Shown here in pieces: positions 46,794 to 57,200 of a stretch of 64,000 nt of DNA. The stretch lies in the NCBI GenBank assembly GCA_018266845.1, contig JAFDZO010000003.1:1-64000 (forward strand), read 5' to 3'. Origin of the DNA: Bacteroidota bacterium. Its GTDB lineage: Bacteria; Bacteroidota; Ignavibacteria; Tepidaquicellales; Tepidaquicellaceae. The notes under the pieces are model-generated. The model searched no databases. It worked only from the letters and a program-made list of their open reading frames with translations, and was not told the DNA's origin. Position 1 is the first letter of the stretch; each line of letters starts with the position of its first letter. A program made the translations under genes and the position numbers.

Positions 46794-48296
46794 CTAAAAT
46801 TGAAAATCTATCGGTATAGATAAAATTAAATTAACGTTATGCCTTTTGCTTGCGGGATATTCTTTATCACTTTTTAGAATGTTATTATATTCATATGTCA
46901 AACCAATTAACGGTAATAAAGAGTTTTTATCTTTTTGTGTTAAATATATCCCAACACCTATTAGCCATGGATTATCATTAGCAATTTTAAAATTAGTATA
47001 AGTTGAAAATGCGAAAGGAGTGGAATCTAAAATCCTACTGTAAAATGCACTTTTAATGCTATAAGATGTAAAAGTGTTGTAATCTCCAGAATATGCAACT
47101 ATATCTTTCTCTACAATTCTTTTATTAATACCCAAACTATCAGAAAAAGTAGAGCTTTGTTTTAACTTGACTTCGTCTAAATCATCCTCAACATTGTTAT
47201 CATTTAAATTAATTCCAATTGAAAAATTTAGGAATGAATTTAATTTCTTCCAATAAAAATTATAGAAGAAGGCAATTGAATAAATATAGTTCAAAGTGTC
47301 ATGTAATTGTATTGCATAAATTTTAGATTTATCAAAAAGTGTAAATTTTGATGCTGATATATTCCCAATAAGACTTAAACTTGAAACATTAGGAGACGAG
47401 AACTTACCATGCATATTTGCAGAAAATTTGCTGTTAAAACTATCTAGTTTCGATTTTAAATTATCAGAGTACGATTTTAAATTATTTACAATCTGAATTC
47501 GTGCATCATTTAAATTATTTATATAACTTTCTTCTATAGAATTTTCACTGCTCAATTTAGTTTTAACGTCATATTTAGTGTTTTGTTCAATTAAATATTT
47601 TCTTTGCTCACTTATAATATTAATAAATTTTTCTATTTTTTCATTAACTAGTATTTCTTCTGTGTTTTCTGGGTTATAAGATATTAAGTTAGCAAACATT
47701 TCTTTTAAAGAGTTTTTGATAGCTTTTTCAATATAATCATTTTCCAATGTATTTAATATTTTTAATAAGTTTTCAAAAAAATCTTTAACTTTATTATTTT
47801 GTAATTTAATTTGTTCTTTTTGTTTTATTTTTATCTCATCAGATTCTCCTAATGGTATATTTATTTTATTTAAGTCTTCTATATATTTTTTTTCATAGAT
47901 TTGCATAGGTAATAATAACTCATCAATTAGTAAATTATTTCTCATTACTATTTGGTCAATTATTTTTGTTGTATTTGTTTCTTTACTATCTCGAAAATTA
48001 TAATTTAGTACCAAACTTGAGCTAGCACTAGGAGTGAATCCACCTTCGGTAAATAATGATGATATACTCCCATTAGATTTTCCTTTTAGATTCAAACCAA
48101 TATTCCATTTTTCATCAAGCCTAAAAAAATTACCGATTTGAATACTTTTATCAGCTATATTTACACTAATGGAACCATTTAAATTTTGGTAAAGAAAATC
48201 TTTTCCTTTTGAATCTTGAATTAAAGTTTGTGCTAATAAATTATTTACAGTAATAAAATAACAAATTATAACTATGATTTTATAATTGATAGACAT
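46794..48296 (-). CDS. Exported protein with coiled-coil insert and barrel-like C-terminus
   Basis: 500 residues with a signal peptide (YKIIVIICYFITVNNLLAQ). Strand-like segments occupy about 25-110 (IGNFFRLDEKWNIGLNLKG) and 310-500 (PWLIGVGIYLTQKDKN, LPLIGLTYEYNNIL, ending LSIPIDFQF). Between them is a long charged helical or coiled-coil region (about 115-300). I do not recognise a family; an outer-membrane barrel with a periplasmic coiled coil is the simplest reading. Very AT-rich. Its ATG overlaps the stop of the upstream small gene (TAATG on the minus strand), so it is the last gene of a four-gene cassette. Confidence 0.6.
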   Translation of the reverse strand: MSINYKIIVIICYFITVNNLLAQTLIQDSKGKDFLYQNLNGSISVNIADKSIQIGNFFRLDEKWNIGLNLKGKSNGSISSLFTEGGFTPSASSSLVLNYNFRDSKETNTTKIIDQIVMRNNLLIDELLLPMQIYEKKYIEDLNKINIPLGESDEIKIKQKEQIKLQNNKVKDFFENLLKILNTLENDYIEKAIKNSLKEMFANLISYNPENTEEILVNEKIEKFINIISEQRKYLIEQNTKYDVKTKLSSENSIEESYINNLNDARIQIVNNLKSYSDNLKSKLDSFNSKFSANMHGKFSSPNVSSLSLIGNISASKFTLFDKSKIYAIQLHDTLNYIYSIAFFYNFYWKKLNSFLNFSIGINLNDNNVEDDLDEVKLKQSSTFSDSLGINKRIVEKDIVAYSGDYNTFTSYSIKSAFYSRILDSTPFAFSTYTNFKIANDNPWLIGVGIYLTQKDKNSLLPLIGLTYEYNNILKSDKEYPASKRHNVNLILSIPIDFQF

Positions 48297-48607
48297 TATT
48301 TTTTAATTTTAATTTTATCGACAATTGCTATGTAGCCTTCATTTTCTGCTAAGTACTCTTCTGGTGGATACTTTTTTATTATATCATCCCCTATTTTTAT
48401 TTCAAGATTTCCTTTGTCCCCTATTATACCTTTACTTGAAAAAGCAAAATTGAAAAAGTCATCATAAGTTTCTATTTCATCAAAGAATTGCTTCCATAAA
48501 TCGTTAGATGTCTTTAATAATAAAACAGGTTTTTGCTTTTCTATCGTTATATAATTTCTATCAAATGGAGTTCCTGTAAACTTTACTTCTACATTTACTT
48601 TTGGCAT
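48296..48607 (-). CDS. Small unknown protein of the nuclease cassette
   Basis: 103 residues from the ATG at 48605-48607 (PKVNVEVKFTGTPFDRNYIT). A start at 48652 would add 15 residues but overlap the preceding gene by 17 bases, so I prefer the shorter form. Strand-rich, with a GDKGNLEIKIGDDIIKKYP segment; no signal peptide or membrane helix. No recognised family. Coupled to the next gene through a shared TAATG. Confidence 0.55.
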   Translation of the reverse strand: MPKVNVEVKFTGTPFDRNYITIEKQKPVLLLKTSNDLWKQFFDEIETYDDFFNFAFSSKGIIGDKGNLEIKIGDDIIKKYPPEEYLAENEGYIAIVDKIKIKK

Positions 48608-48635
48608 ATATTTATTTTTTAAGTTTGAAATAATT

Positions 48636-49265
48636 TTAATTTTTAAATGCATCTGCTACCTTATTAAAAGAATAAGGTATGACCCCGATTCCGAGAGGAA
48701 TAATAAAAGCCAATAAATTACTAAAATCAGGTAGCTTTGCATAAGGGTATTTTATTATTCTATAAATTGTAAAAGTTGCTATACTCAAAGATATAATTAT
48801 TGCTGCTAACCCGGAGAAGAAAGCTATAAATCTGCTTGAACTTTTTTTCTTCACAGATTCATTAACTTGATTTTTGTTACTGTCTAAAACTGCATTTCCC
48901 GAAGAATCAAATTTTGGAATTTCTACGTACTCAGATAAAGTATCTCCTAAATCGAACCTAGATTTTAATAAAAATATTATACAAAGGAATGAAAAAAATA
49001 AAAACATTACAGGAGTAATCCATATTATAATTTTCTCAAAAGTATCAAGATCTTTTTTATATTCACTAATACCTTCAAATTTTTCTGTTAAAGTTTTTAT
49101 ACTTTCTTCGTTCTTTTTTTCTAAAGTTTTGACATTTTTATCTAGTTCTTCAACTTTTTCTGTAACCTTAATTATTTCCTTTTTTATATCATCTGTTGGA
49201 TCTGCAAAAGCCTTAGATACGAAAAAGAGAGCAGTAAAAAAAAACAGCAATAGAATTATTTTCAT
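48636..49265 (-). CDS. Membrane coiled-coil protein of the nuclease cassette
   Basis: 209 residues: a signal peptide or first helix (IILLLFFFTALFFVSKAFA), a coiled coil of heptads (DDIKKEIIKVTEKVEELDKN, VKTLEKKNEESIKTL), a membrane helix (IIIWITPVMFLFFSFLCIIF), a polar stretch, then two more hydrophobic segments (FIAFFSGLAAIIISLSIATF and LLAFIIPLGIGVIPYS). It looks like an inner-membrane protein with a periplasmic coiled-coil domain. No named family recognised. It lies 22 bases after the nuclease-like gene. Confidence 0.6.
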   Translation of the reverse strand: MKIILLLFFFTALFFVSKAFADPTDDIKKEIIKVTEKVEELDKNVKTLEKKNEESIKTLTEKFEGISEYKKDLDTFEKIIIWITPVMFLFFSFLCIIFLLKSRFDLGDTLSEYVEIPKFDSSGNAVLDSNKNQVNESVKKKSSSRFIAFFSGLAAIIISLSIATFTIYRIIKYPYAKLPDFSNLLAFIIPLGIGVIPYSFNKVADAFKN

Positions 49266-49287
49266 TTCAAAAAAATTGTTTTATTAA

Positions 49288-50274
49288 TTAAAATTTTAAA
49301 ATGGGATTTCCATTATTATCTTTAAGTACCGTTGAAGATTCATTAAAAACTATTTCATTTGGTTCAAACAACATTTTTCCTGAATCATCAAATAAATTAT
49401 AGATGAATATTTTCTTATTTATCAAGCTTGAATATTCTAATTTTTGATTTAAGTAATCAAAGTAATCTTCCAGTCTGAAGAAAAAATCTTCTTGATTTTT
49501 CATTAGAAATTGTCTGAACCCGGAAATGGAAAAAGTACTCCCGTTTAATTCCTTATCATATGTTACAAGACGTCTAAATATCTTAGGAAAAAGAACCGGT
49601 TTTTGTTTGTCTTTTTGCGCATCATATTGAGATCCAATAACAAATCTTAAAGATTTATCAATTGGCGCTATCTCTTCAGAATAAAATTCCCAAATATTTA
49701 TTTTTTCTTTTTTTAACTTTGAATTTATAGCATCTATTTCTGATTTGAGCATTTTGTCATAATATGTAGGGAATGCTAAACTATTTTCAATCATCCAAAG
49801 ATTTATATTTATTCGAATTCCTTTATTATTCCAAAAAATTATATCTCCGACAAATCTACCGTACCTGTCAAAGACATCATTTGGTTCATATACATTTTCT
49901 GTATATAATTGACAATTTATCAAATTCTCTGTTTTGGTTGTCATCTGATCTAAGTGCTTTTGTAATTCATAAGCAGCAGTTTTACCCATATTTTGGCAAT
50001 AGTTTTCAAAATGAAGTTCAGGCGCATCAATTCCCTGTAATCGCACTTTTACTACTTTTTCTTTGATATGTTTTTTGAACTTTCCATTTTTATCAAAAAC
50101 TCCAGCATTGAATAAGACGTTTGAATTTATTGTCACACCATTTTCGTTAGTATATTCAAAATTTTCAGTTTCTAGTACAACCTTCACAGTGTCACCATCA
50201 CTTCCTTCTTCTTTAGTATTCAAAGGCCAAAATTGAGTTAGATCAATTGTCCCATTTGCAATTAGTTTTCCCAT
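49288..50274 (-). CDS. Staphylococcal-nuclease-like protein
   Basis: 328 residues with an SNase (thermonuclease) domain over about 20-200. The calcium and catalytic residues align exactly: D26-G-D28, R78 and D83/E86 in VRLQGIDAPEL (same spacing as R35, D40 and E43 of S. aureus nuclease), and R140 in DRYGRFVGDI (R87). An insert of about 35 residues separates the first two strands. There is no signal peptide, so the protein should be cytoplasmic, unlike most SNases. A C-terminal domain of about 120 residues is unknown. First gene of the AT-rich cassette. Confidence 0.8.
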   Translation of the reverse strand: MGKLIANGTIDLTQFWPLNTKEEGSDGDTVKVVLETENFEYTNENGVTINSNVLFNAGVFDKNGKFKKHIKEKVVKVRLQGIDAPELHFENYCQNMGKTAAYELQKHLDQMTTKTENLINCQLYTENVYEPNDVFDRYGRFVGDIIFWNNKGIRININLWMIENSLAFPTYYDKMLKSEIDAINSKLKKEKINIWEFYSEEIAPIDKSLRFVIGSQYDAQKDKQKPVLFPKIFRRLVTYDKELNGSTFSISGFRQFLMKNQEDFFFRLEDYFDYLNQKLEYSSLINKKIFIYNLFDDSGKMLFEPNEIVFNESSTVLKDNNGNPILKF

Positions 50275-50587
50275 AATTAGATTAGTTAATTTCTCCCACC
50301 CGTTTCGGGAGGGAGCTTACATGGCGAGTTAGCTCCGCGTCCCGAATTTGGATAGTCTTGACACAAGAATGTTAGGAGAAAGTCTTTAATGTTTTTGAAT
50401 ATCTCCAATATTGAAAAAATATTTTTTGCGCGCAGAGAAAAAAATCTTCGATTGCTGGTAAGGCAAAGAAGCGCAGCACTATTCAAAAAACAAATAAGTT
50501 GTTTTTTGATTTATTTTTGGGGATTTTTAAGTCAATTATATTTTTCCCTGCTGGCAAAACAATTTTAACCCCTGAAAAGCTCTAACT
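50275..50587. other. Intergenic region without a gene
   Basis: No reading frame here is convincing. There are small palindromes near 50296-50345 (CTCCC...GGGAG, GGAGCT...AGCTCC) and a perfect 10-bp stem CAAAAAACAA/TTGTTTTTTG at 50484-50508 followed by T-rich DNA, which could act as a weak terminator. The region separates the divergent nuclease cassette from the gene at 50588 and must hold both promoters. Confidence 0.5.
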
Positions 50588-52063
50588 ATGAAACTGAAAG
50601 AGCATGGCACAGTTTTGCTTTTAAAGTCATTACCCAAAAGTGAAATCGAACAAATTGAAAAGTTCATTTCATCTCCGTACTTTAACTCAAACAAAAATAT
50701 CGCCTCGTATTTCTCCGAGATTGTAAAATTTCACCCGTTATACGAGGGAGAAAATTTTGAGAAAGAAATTCTATACTCAAGAGTGTACAAAGATAAGGCG
50801 TACAACGATTCGAACTACAGGTGGATAATGAGCGAGATTACTAAGCTTATAGAAAAGTATCTGGCGCAGAATGAATACGATAAGGATAAACTAATGCAGA
50901 ATTTTTATCTTTTGCAAAATCATACTCAAAATCACCGCGCAAGCTGGATTGCAAAAGCGATTACTAACAATGAAAAGCTGCTCTCGGAATATCCCGATAA
51001 GGATTACGTTTTTTTCTTCCACAAGTACATTCACTACACCCATGAAATGAACTTGAGATATACTTTCAAAAATTCTATTAAGGCAAGCGACTTGGAATTT
51101 CTATATGAGAAATTTCAAAAAGCATTTATTTCATACATCAATCATTTTATCATCGGAATTGCATATGATTATCTCAACGCCGGAATTATTTTCTCGTTCT
51201 ATCAGAAAAACGGAGTAAATAAAAAGATTAATGAGATAATAAAGATTTTGGATTTCGCAAAGATAGCAAAGAGTATTGAACCTCAGAATGAAGACAGCGA
51301 TACTCTTAACGCCCTGATTATGATTTTAAATATGTATCTTAACTTTAACGATAACGCTTACTATAAAGAGTTCAGAAAGTTTTTAAATGAAAATACCAGG
51401 AAGATTTCACGGGAACAGCTGAGCGGATATTATTCTAAATTAATTTCTTATTGCAGGCTGAAAATAGTAAACAGTATAGAGGAAGAATTTTTCAGAAAAG
51501 AGCTGCACGGGCTTTGTGAAGATTTTATCGGTAAAAAATATTTCATTCAAGAAATAACAAGAAGCCTGACTCCAAACTTATTCAGAATAGCTCTTGAGAA
51601 TTCGCTTGAGCTTGAAAATTATGACTACGCAGAAAATTTTTTAACAAAAAACATTGATGCCATCAGCATAGAAAAAAGAAACGATGTGCTAAATTTTGGA
51701 AAAGCTTTGCTATGTTTTTACAAGGGAGATTATGGTAATTCTCTGGAGTATCTAAGCAGAACGGACGGAAGCCTTTTTGCAATAGACCAGAAAGCTTTGC
51801 GTATGCTGCTTTTTATAGAGCAAAAATTTTATTTTGAGTGCGGAACGGAATTAAAATCCTTTAAAAAATTTCTTTCCACTAACAAGTTTCTTTCACCTGA
51901 AACAATGGAAAGATGGATGAACTTTACACATATTGTGTCATTGCTTTTAGATAACTATGAAAAGAAAAACAAACCCGGAAAAAAACTAATCAGAGATTTA
52001 TTAAGTTCAAAGAAGCAGGTTTATTTCCATAAGTGGTTTTTGAAAAAAATAAACGGGCTGTAG
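50588..52063 (+). CDS. Unknown helical protein, paralogue 1 (491 residues)
   Basis: I do not recognise this family. The protein is cytoplasmic, wholly helical, and homologous over its full length to the 491-residue protein at 58424. Shared points include LREH/LKEH at the start, SSPYFNS against QSPFYNN near residue 30, YYSKLISYCRLK against FHYSKLISYCFLR near 282-292, ALRMLLFIEQKFYFECG against AMKIMIFYSLSYYNEGL, and FHKWFLKK against YKDWLIKT at the end. Repeated helical pairs suggest a TPR-like scaffold. It is convergent with a small secreted-peptide gene whose terminator overlaps its stop codon. Confidence 0.65.
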   Translation: MKLKEHGTVLLLKSLPKSEIEQIEKFISSPYFNSNKNIASYFSEIVKFHPLYEGENFEKEILYSRVYKDKAYNDSNYRWIMSEITKLIEKYLAQNEYDKDKLMQNFYLLQNHTQNHRASWIAKAITNNEKLLSEYPDKDYVFFFHKYIHYTHEMNLRYTFKNSIKASDLEFLYEKFQKAFISYINHFIIGIAYDYLNAGIIFSFYQKNGVNKKINEIIKILDFAKIAKSIEPQNEDSDTLNALIMILNMYLNFNDNAYYKEFRKFLNENTRKISREQLSGYYSKLISYCRLKIVNSIEEEFFRKELHGLCEDFIGKKYFIQEITRSLTPNLFRIALENSLELENYDYAENFLTKNIDAISIEKRNDVLNFGKALLCFYKGDYGNSLEYLSRTDGSLFAIDQKALRMLLFIEQKFYFECGTELKSFKKFLSTNKFLSPETMERWMNFTHIVSLLLDNYEKKNKPGKKLIRDLLSSKKQVYFHKWFLKKINGL

Positions 52064-52078
52064 AAAAATCTACAGCCC
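52055..52078. terminator. Bidirectional hairpin between convergent genes
   Basis: GGGCTGTAGA (52055-52064), loop of four A, TCTACAGCCC (52069-52078). The left arm contains the last codons and the TAG stop of the upstream gene. A T-rich tract follows on the minus strand, so it best terminates the small gene at 52089. Confidence 0.75.
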
Positions 52079-52088
52079 GCCGTAATGC

Positions 52089-52307
52089 TTATTCCAGAGG
52101 ATAAGCAGTTACGAGATTTCCATCTTTATCATACACGAATACCCACATTACGCCCTCAACATTTTGGTAAACGTAAGTGTAATCTTCGCCATTGAGCGTT
52201 AGCTCAATAGATAAAGCAGGGGCTTTTGAATTTGCTTCTTTGTAGCTGCCGGAGAAAAGTAAGCTTGCAGCAACTAAAAGAGCAAAAAGAAAAGTTTTGA
52301 AGTTCAT
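52089..52307 (-). CDS. Small secreted peptide, paralogue 1
   Basis: 72 residues with a signal peptide (FKTFLFALLVAASLLFSGS) and a mature part of about 45 residues ending VMWVFVYDKDGNLVTAYPLE. It aligns with the 79-residue peptide at 57994 (VMYIFVYTLDWKLVNIYPE). A strong Shine-Dalgarno sequence (AAGGAGG on the minus strand, 52322-52316) lies eight bases before the ATG, better than most genes here, suggesting high expression. No cysteine. It is divergent from the 270-residue helical gene (195 bases between start codons) and convergent with paralogue 1. Confidence 0.75.
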   Translation of the reverse strand: MNFKTFLFALLVAASLLFSGSYKEANSKAPALSIELTLNGEDYTYVYQNVEGVMWVFVYDKDGNLVTAYPLE

Positions 52308-52502
52308 AGTTGTAACCTCCTTTTGTTTTTAGTTACATCACAAGTTTACTTTTATTTAAAAACGGTTATTAAAAAATTTTTGTCAATTTCTGAAATGATT
52401 CAGGGGCAATTTTTTTGTTCATTTTTTATTTTTCATAGGAGAAATTTTCATTTCAAATCCTGATTTTCTGAAATTAGCGGTTTTTCAAAGAATTCAATTT
52501 TT

Positions 52503-53315
52503 ATGGTTAAAGGGAAAATTATAGAATATTTAAAGGCGCTTTCGCGAGAAGAATTTGAAAGGCTTAATGATTTTTTGCACTCCCCTGTGTTTATTAACAG
52601 CAAAACTGCCAGGGCGTTTTACTCGTTTGCAAAGAAAAAAAAACGAGATGACAGGATTATTGAGTTCACCTGGAAGGATATATCAGACTATGTTTACAAA
52701 GGAGAAAAATACAACGAAAACAGAGTGATGAAGCTGGTATCGGATTTCTGTAAGATACTAGAAAGATATTTTGAGTTTTTGATTTTTGAAAAAGATGAAA
52801 GATACAGGAAGAATGCTTTGCTGCAATCGCTGAGGAAACGAGAGCTGAAAAAACATTTTCAGAAGGAGTATGAGGAAATTGATTTTAAGGATATAAACAT
52901 TACTGCTGATGACTGCTATTACGCTTATGCAAATTATTTAGAAAAAAGTATTGTTGTAAAGAAGATTGATTTGAAAATTATGGAGAGTAAATTCGGTGAT
53001 ATAATAACTTTTGTAAAGCTGGAGCATTTGATTATGAAAGCAATGAATAAATCGGATGCTCCAATTTATTTGGAAAAAGAAATTCTGACTTACTTACATA
53101 AAAACGAAGGGAAACTCCTTAAAGAATTTCCCTCGTTGTATTATCGGTATCAGGTTTACAAAATGTTTACAGCAAAAGAGCAGATGAAAATATATTATGA
53201 ATTGAAAAGGTTTCTTGGAAAGAACGGAAAGAAATTTGATAAGCAAGTAATGGATTATTTTAGGAACAGCCTTCTTATTAGTAGAATAAAAATTAGAGAA
53301 GCAAGATTTACTTGA
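52503..53315 (+). CDS. Unknown helical protein, short paralogue (270 residues)
   Basis: Homologous to the first 290 or so residues of the 491-residue proteins: IIEYLKALSREEFERLNDFL and HSPVFINSKT at the start, RVMKLVSDFCKILERYFEFL in the middle, and YYELKRFLGKNGKKFDKQVM near the end. It then stops, so about 200 C-terminal residues are missing, and no remnant lies in the 46 bases before the next gene. It is either a true short member or an old deletion. Divergent from the small secreted-peptide gene. Confidence 0.62.
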   Translation: MVKGKIIEYLKALSREEFERLNDFLHSPVFINSKTARAFYSFAKKKKRDDRIIEFTWKDISDYVYKGEKYNENRVMKLVSDFCKILERYFEFLIFEKDERYRKNALLQSLRKRELKKHFQKEYEEIDFKDINITADDCYYAYANYLEKSIVVKKIDLKIMESKFGDIITFVKLEHLIMKAMNKSDAPIYLEKEILTYLHKNEGKLLKEFPSLYYRYQVYKMFTAKEQMKIYYELKRFLGKNGKKFDKQVMDYFRNSLLISRIKIREARFT

Positions 53316-53361
53316 ACAAATAGTTTTCTATATCTCTGATTTTGTTTATAATTTACTCACA

Positions 53362-54267
53362 TTAATCTTCGTGAATAATTACATTCATAACAAACCTATC
53401 GGGACCTTTATTATCTTTGGATTTTTGCTTATTATCTTTTAAGGGAGGGTTATCATCTGTTTTAGTTAATTCAAACCAAACTTTATCACTATAATCAGTG
53501 TTTCTAAAAACGTTTTTGTAAGGTTCAAGTTTTATTGTATTTGCAGCCCTATCGTAATAACTACTTTCAATTAGTATGTATTTAATCTCCTCTCCAAAAG
53601 ATAAATCAAAATAAAATTTTACAGGACTATCAATATCACGTAAAGTATAGTTATTTTTATAAGTAACAACATAGAGATTATAGCTATTATAATTAGCCGA
53701 TTCATTATTAATATAGAGACGATAAATTTTATCACTTTCTGCGTGTGGGATAGACTCTACCGGAAATTCAGGGTAACGCATTTTAGAGTTTATATCATCA
53801 TCATGAATTACTAATGAAGTAATTTCATTTAGATAAAATTCGGAACTATCTTTTGTTTGAGTGAATTCATACCATATGTAATCATTTGAATAACTACTAC
53901 GATCCTTACATTTATTTATCAGTAAAGAGTCTTGTTCTAAATTAAGCCCATCAAAACTTGATAAAATGATCACCTTACTAAAAATAAACATCGGGTCTAT
54001 ATTGTTTACATAAAAGTACTCCCCACCCGTCAAACAATATTTGTAAGCTGGGTTAATCGAGTCTTTAGCAGAATATATAAATATGGAATATTTATTATTA
54101 TATCCCGATTCATTTCTAATATATAATTTTTTATATATTAATAATTGAGTCAAGTTTTTTCCACAATTGTTCTCAAGCTTTATTTCAACCGCCCGGCATT
54201 TATTTACTACACTATTAAAAGATAATAGAATTAAAAAAGACACTAAGATATTTTTTCTTATTAGCAT
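53362..54267 (-). CDS. Exported protein with an internal duplication
   Basis: 301 residues with a signal peptide (KNILVSFLILLSFNSVVNKC). The mature part is two copies of a strand-rich unit: YIRNESGYNNKYSIFIYSAK and DYIWYEFTQTKDSS in the first, YINNESANYNSYNLYVVTYK and DKVWFELTKTDDNP in the second, about 130 residues apart. The tail is lysine- and asparagine-rich. No family recognised. Very AT-rich. It lies eight bases after the ATPase gene on the same strand, so it is probably cotranscribed with it. Confidence 0.62.
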   Translation of the reverse strand: MLIRKNILVSFLILLSFNSVVNKCRAVEIKLENNCGKNLTQLLIYKKLYIRNESGYNNKYSIFIYSAKDSINPAYKYCLTGGEYFYVNNIDPMFIFSKVIILSSFDGLNLEQDSLLINKCKDRSSYSNDYIWYEFTQTKDSSEFYLNEITSLVIHDDDINSKMRYPEFPVESIPHAESDKIYRLYINNESANYNSYNLYVVTYKNNYTLRDIDSPVKFYFDLSFGEEIKYILIESSYYDRAANTIKLEPYKNVFRNTDYSDKVWFELTKTDDNPPLKDNKQKSKDNKGPDRFVMNVIIHED

Positions 54268-54274
54268 ATATTTA

Positions 54275-57200
54275 TTATTTTGAAATTTTCTGAATATATT
54301 GTTTTACATCGTGGCTTGGAAATGCAGAATAGATTTGTCTCAATTTTTTACTAAATCTCTTTTTATATTGCAAAAAATCTCTCGTTTTGATTATTTTTTT
54401 TTCATTCATAATAGATAAAAATAAAAAATATCGAAAACTTAATTCTGCATAAACCAATTTATCCTTAATTTTTGCAAGGATATTATCCAGTCTCTTTAAT
54501 ATTTCAAAAGTTTTAAAAGTCGACTTGCTGTCACAATCTATTAAAGCAATGTAAAAAAATTTATAAAACGTTCCATAAAGAATATCATTTTTTAAAAACT
54601 TGCCTATCTCAAGAAATTTACCAATATATTCTAACGCATTAATATTTCTCCCTAAATAAAAAAAATTTTCACTTAGATTCAGGTAAACTTCTTTTAAATA
54701 TTTATCTAATAAGTTTTCACTTATTATTTTCTGAGCTTTTAGGTCATTTCGTAAAGCATGCTTATACCTTTCTTGTCTTCTATATACACACCCAATATTT
54801 AGCAAACACTTTGCTATGTTTTCACTTTTCTTCATTGAACGTTCGATAAATAATTGCTTCTTAAAAAAACTCAAACTACAACTGTAATTTCCTTTTATCA
54901 TATTTATTAACCCAAGATTTGAATATGATATGGACATAAGTTGTATAGATTTAAGCTTTTTGGAAATAGAGAACATTTCGGAAAAATACTGTTGTGCGAT
55001 ATTATATCTACCAAGTTTCATATTCACATTCCCCAAAGAATTATTCAATATCGCAATATTAAATTGGTCGTTAAGCAATCTATAAATATGCTTTTGCTTT
55101 TGTAGTTTTTTTTCGCATGAAGTAAAGTCATCAGAAATAAAATCCAAACTTGCCATATTTCCAAGACACATGGCTATTTCTTTAAGTGCACCGATACTTG
55201 AAAAATAAAAATACGACTCTTGGAAAAACTTTGCAGATTGCAAGTATTTTTTTTGTGAAAAAAAAATACTACCGATTTTAATACATGTTTCACCCAATAA
55301 AAATCGGTTGTTCAATATTCGAAGTATTTCATAATTATTTCGCAAATTTTTCAGCGCCTCTTCGTGTCTCCCCTCAATAGCATTTAACCTAGCAAGAAAA
55401 TTATAAGCCTTAGAAATGTACACCAAATCATCTTCCTCTTTAGAATTTAATAGTAATTTATTACAAAATGTATTTGCGTCTTTTAGTTTTCCCCTTTTTA
55501 TAAATAAGTCACACGCGCCAGAATATGCCTGTAATTTTTGTGGCGGTGATCCAAAATTACAAACTTTTAAAAAATATTTTAAAGCTAATGAAAATTTTCC
55601 AGTGTTTAAATAAAATTGAGCCAATAAAAGCAAGACACTATGATGTATTTCTTTATCACATTTATCTGTGGATTTAATCCAATTAATGAAAATCTTTAAT
55701 TCACTCCAATCACCCAAGGTATACAAAACACTACAATGTTTAACAAGAAAATTACAGTCTAAAGATTTTTTTTCTTTCTCTTTCAAATATTTTTCATAAT
55801 ACCCTCTCGCCTTTTCTAAATCCCACTCTGCTTTCGCCCTATCACCCGCTTTCTCCAGATACTCAATCATCTTTTCTTTGTGCGCCGCTTTTGTGAAATG
55901 ATCTGCGAGAGCGAAATAGTAATGCTCAATTTTATCGCTGTAAATATATTCTATTTCAAAGCCGATGCGCTCGTGAATTAGTTTCTTTTCATCTTTCTCA
56001 ATTGAATCATATATTCCTTCTAAAATTAAATCGTGCTTTAAGAAAATTTCTTTATCATTAATTGTGATAAAATTATTTTCGAAAAGAAGGTAAAGTTCGT
56101 CTTCCGTTATTGCATTAAAATTATACTTGAGTAAAACTCCGTTTACGATTTTCGCATCAATTTCTTTTCCAAGCGCAGAGGAAATTTTCAAAAACATAAC
56201 AAGGTTCTGCGGCAGAAGCTCAAGGCGGGTTTTAATAATTTCCTTTACGGAGTCAGGTATAGCAGTTTTATTGTCTTTAATAAATTCTACAATCTCCTGC
56301 ACAAATAAAGGATTGCCGCCCGATTTATGCAGCAGCTCAATTTGCTTTTTCTTTGACAACGTTAATCCGCTTTTAATCAGTAGGGATTCAATAAATTTTT
56401 TCGCTGCTTCCGGCTCAAGCGAGTCGAGATAAATTTCCTCTTTCTCACCGGCATCCTGATTAATGTTTATTTTATAACCCGTTCTGTGGATAAAAATAAA
56501 TTGAAGTGAATAATTTCGCTCAAAGTCATTTCTGAAATCATCGAGAATAAAGTTTATTGCTTTTACAGTGCGTGAGTCAGCCCACTGGACATCATCAAAT
56601 GCAATTACCAGAGGCGATTTTTCCATTGAACACAAATATGCCAGCGCTCCGATAAAATTTCTTATTGCTAAAATTTTGTTTTCATTATTTTCATCGCGTG
56701 TGTTTTTTGCAGAGGATTCTTTCAGCAAGGAAATTAAATCGGGTATAGAGGAATTAAGATTACTCCTTAGCTTGTTATCTTTTATCTTAGCTGCAAAAGC
56801 GCGTAGAGATACTTCCGGTTTTTCATCTTTAAATATTTTTTTCAGCAGACTAACAAAATGACCATAGGCGCTGCCGTAATTTTCATTTTCCAAATAAAAA
56901 CAATTTTTACAATAGCGGGAGTTGAAGTAATAATTCACTAAGGCAGTTTTTCCAATGCCCGGCTCTCCGCTGATGAAAACAGAATTAAAATTTATTCCTG
57001 ATAGCTCTGACTTCAGCCTGTTGTAGCTTTTCTGCAGAGTTTTTATTTCTTTTTCCCGTCCGAAAAATTCAGTTCGCTTCTTTTTTATTTCATCTTTGAG
57101 AAAATAAAAATCCCCGCCGTTCATTTTTTGAGGAGCAAAGCTGTAACTGTTCTTTAAACGGGCAAACAGGGAATGAGAAACAAGTATTCCTTTTTTGAAA

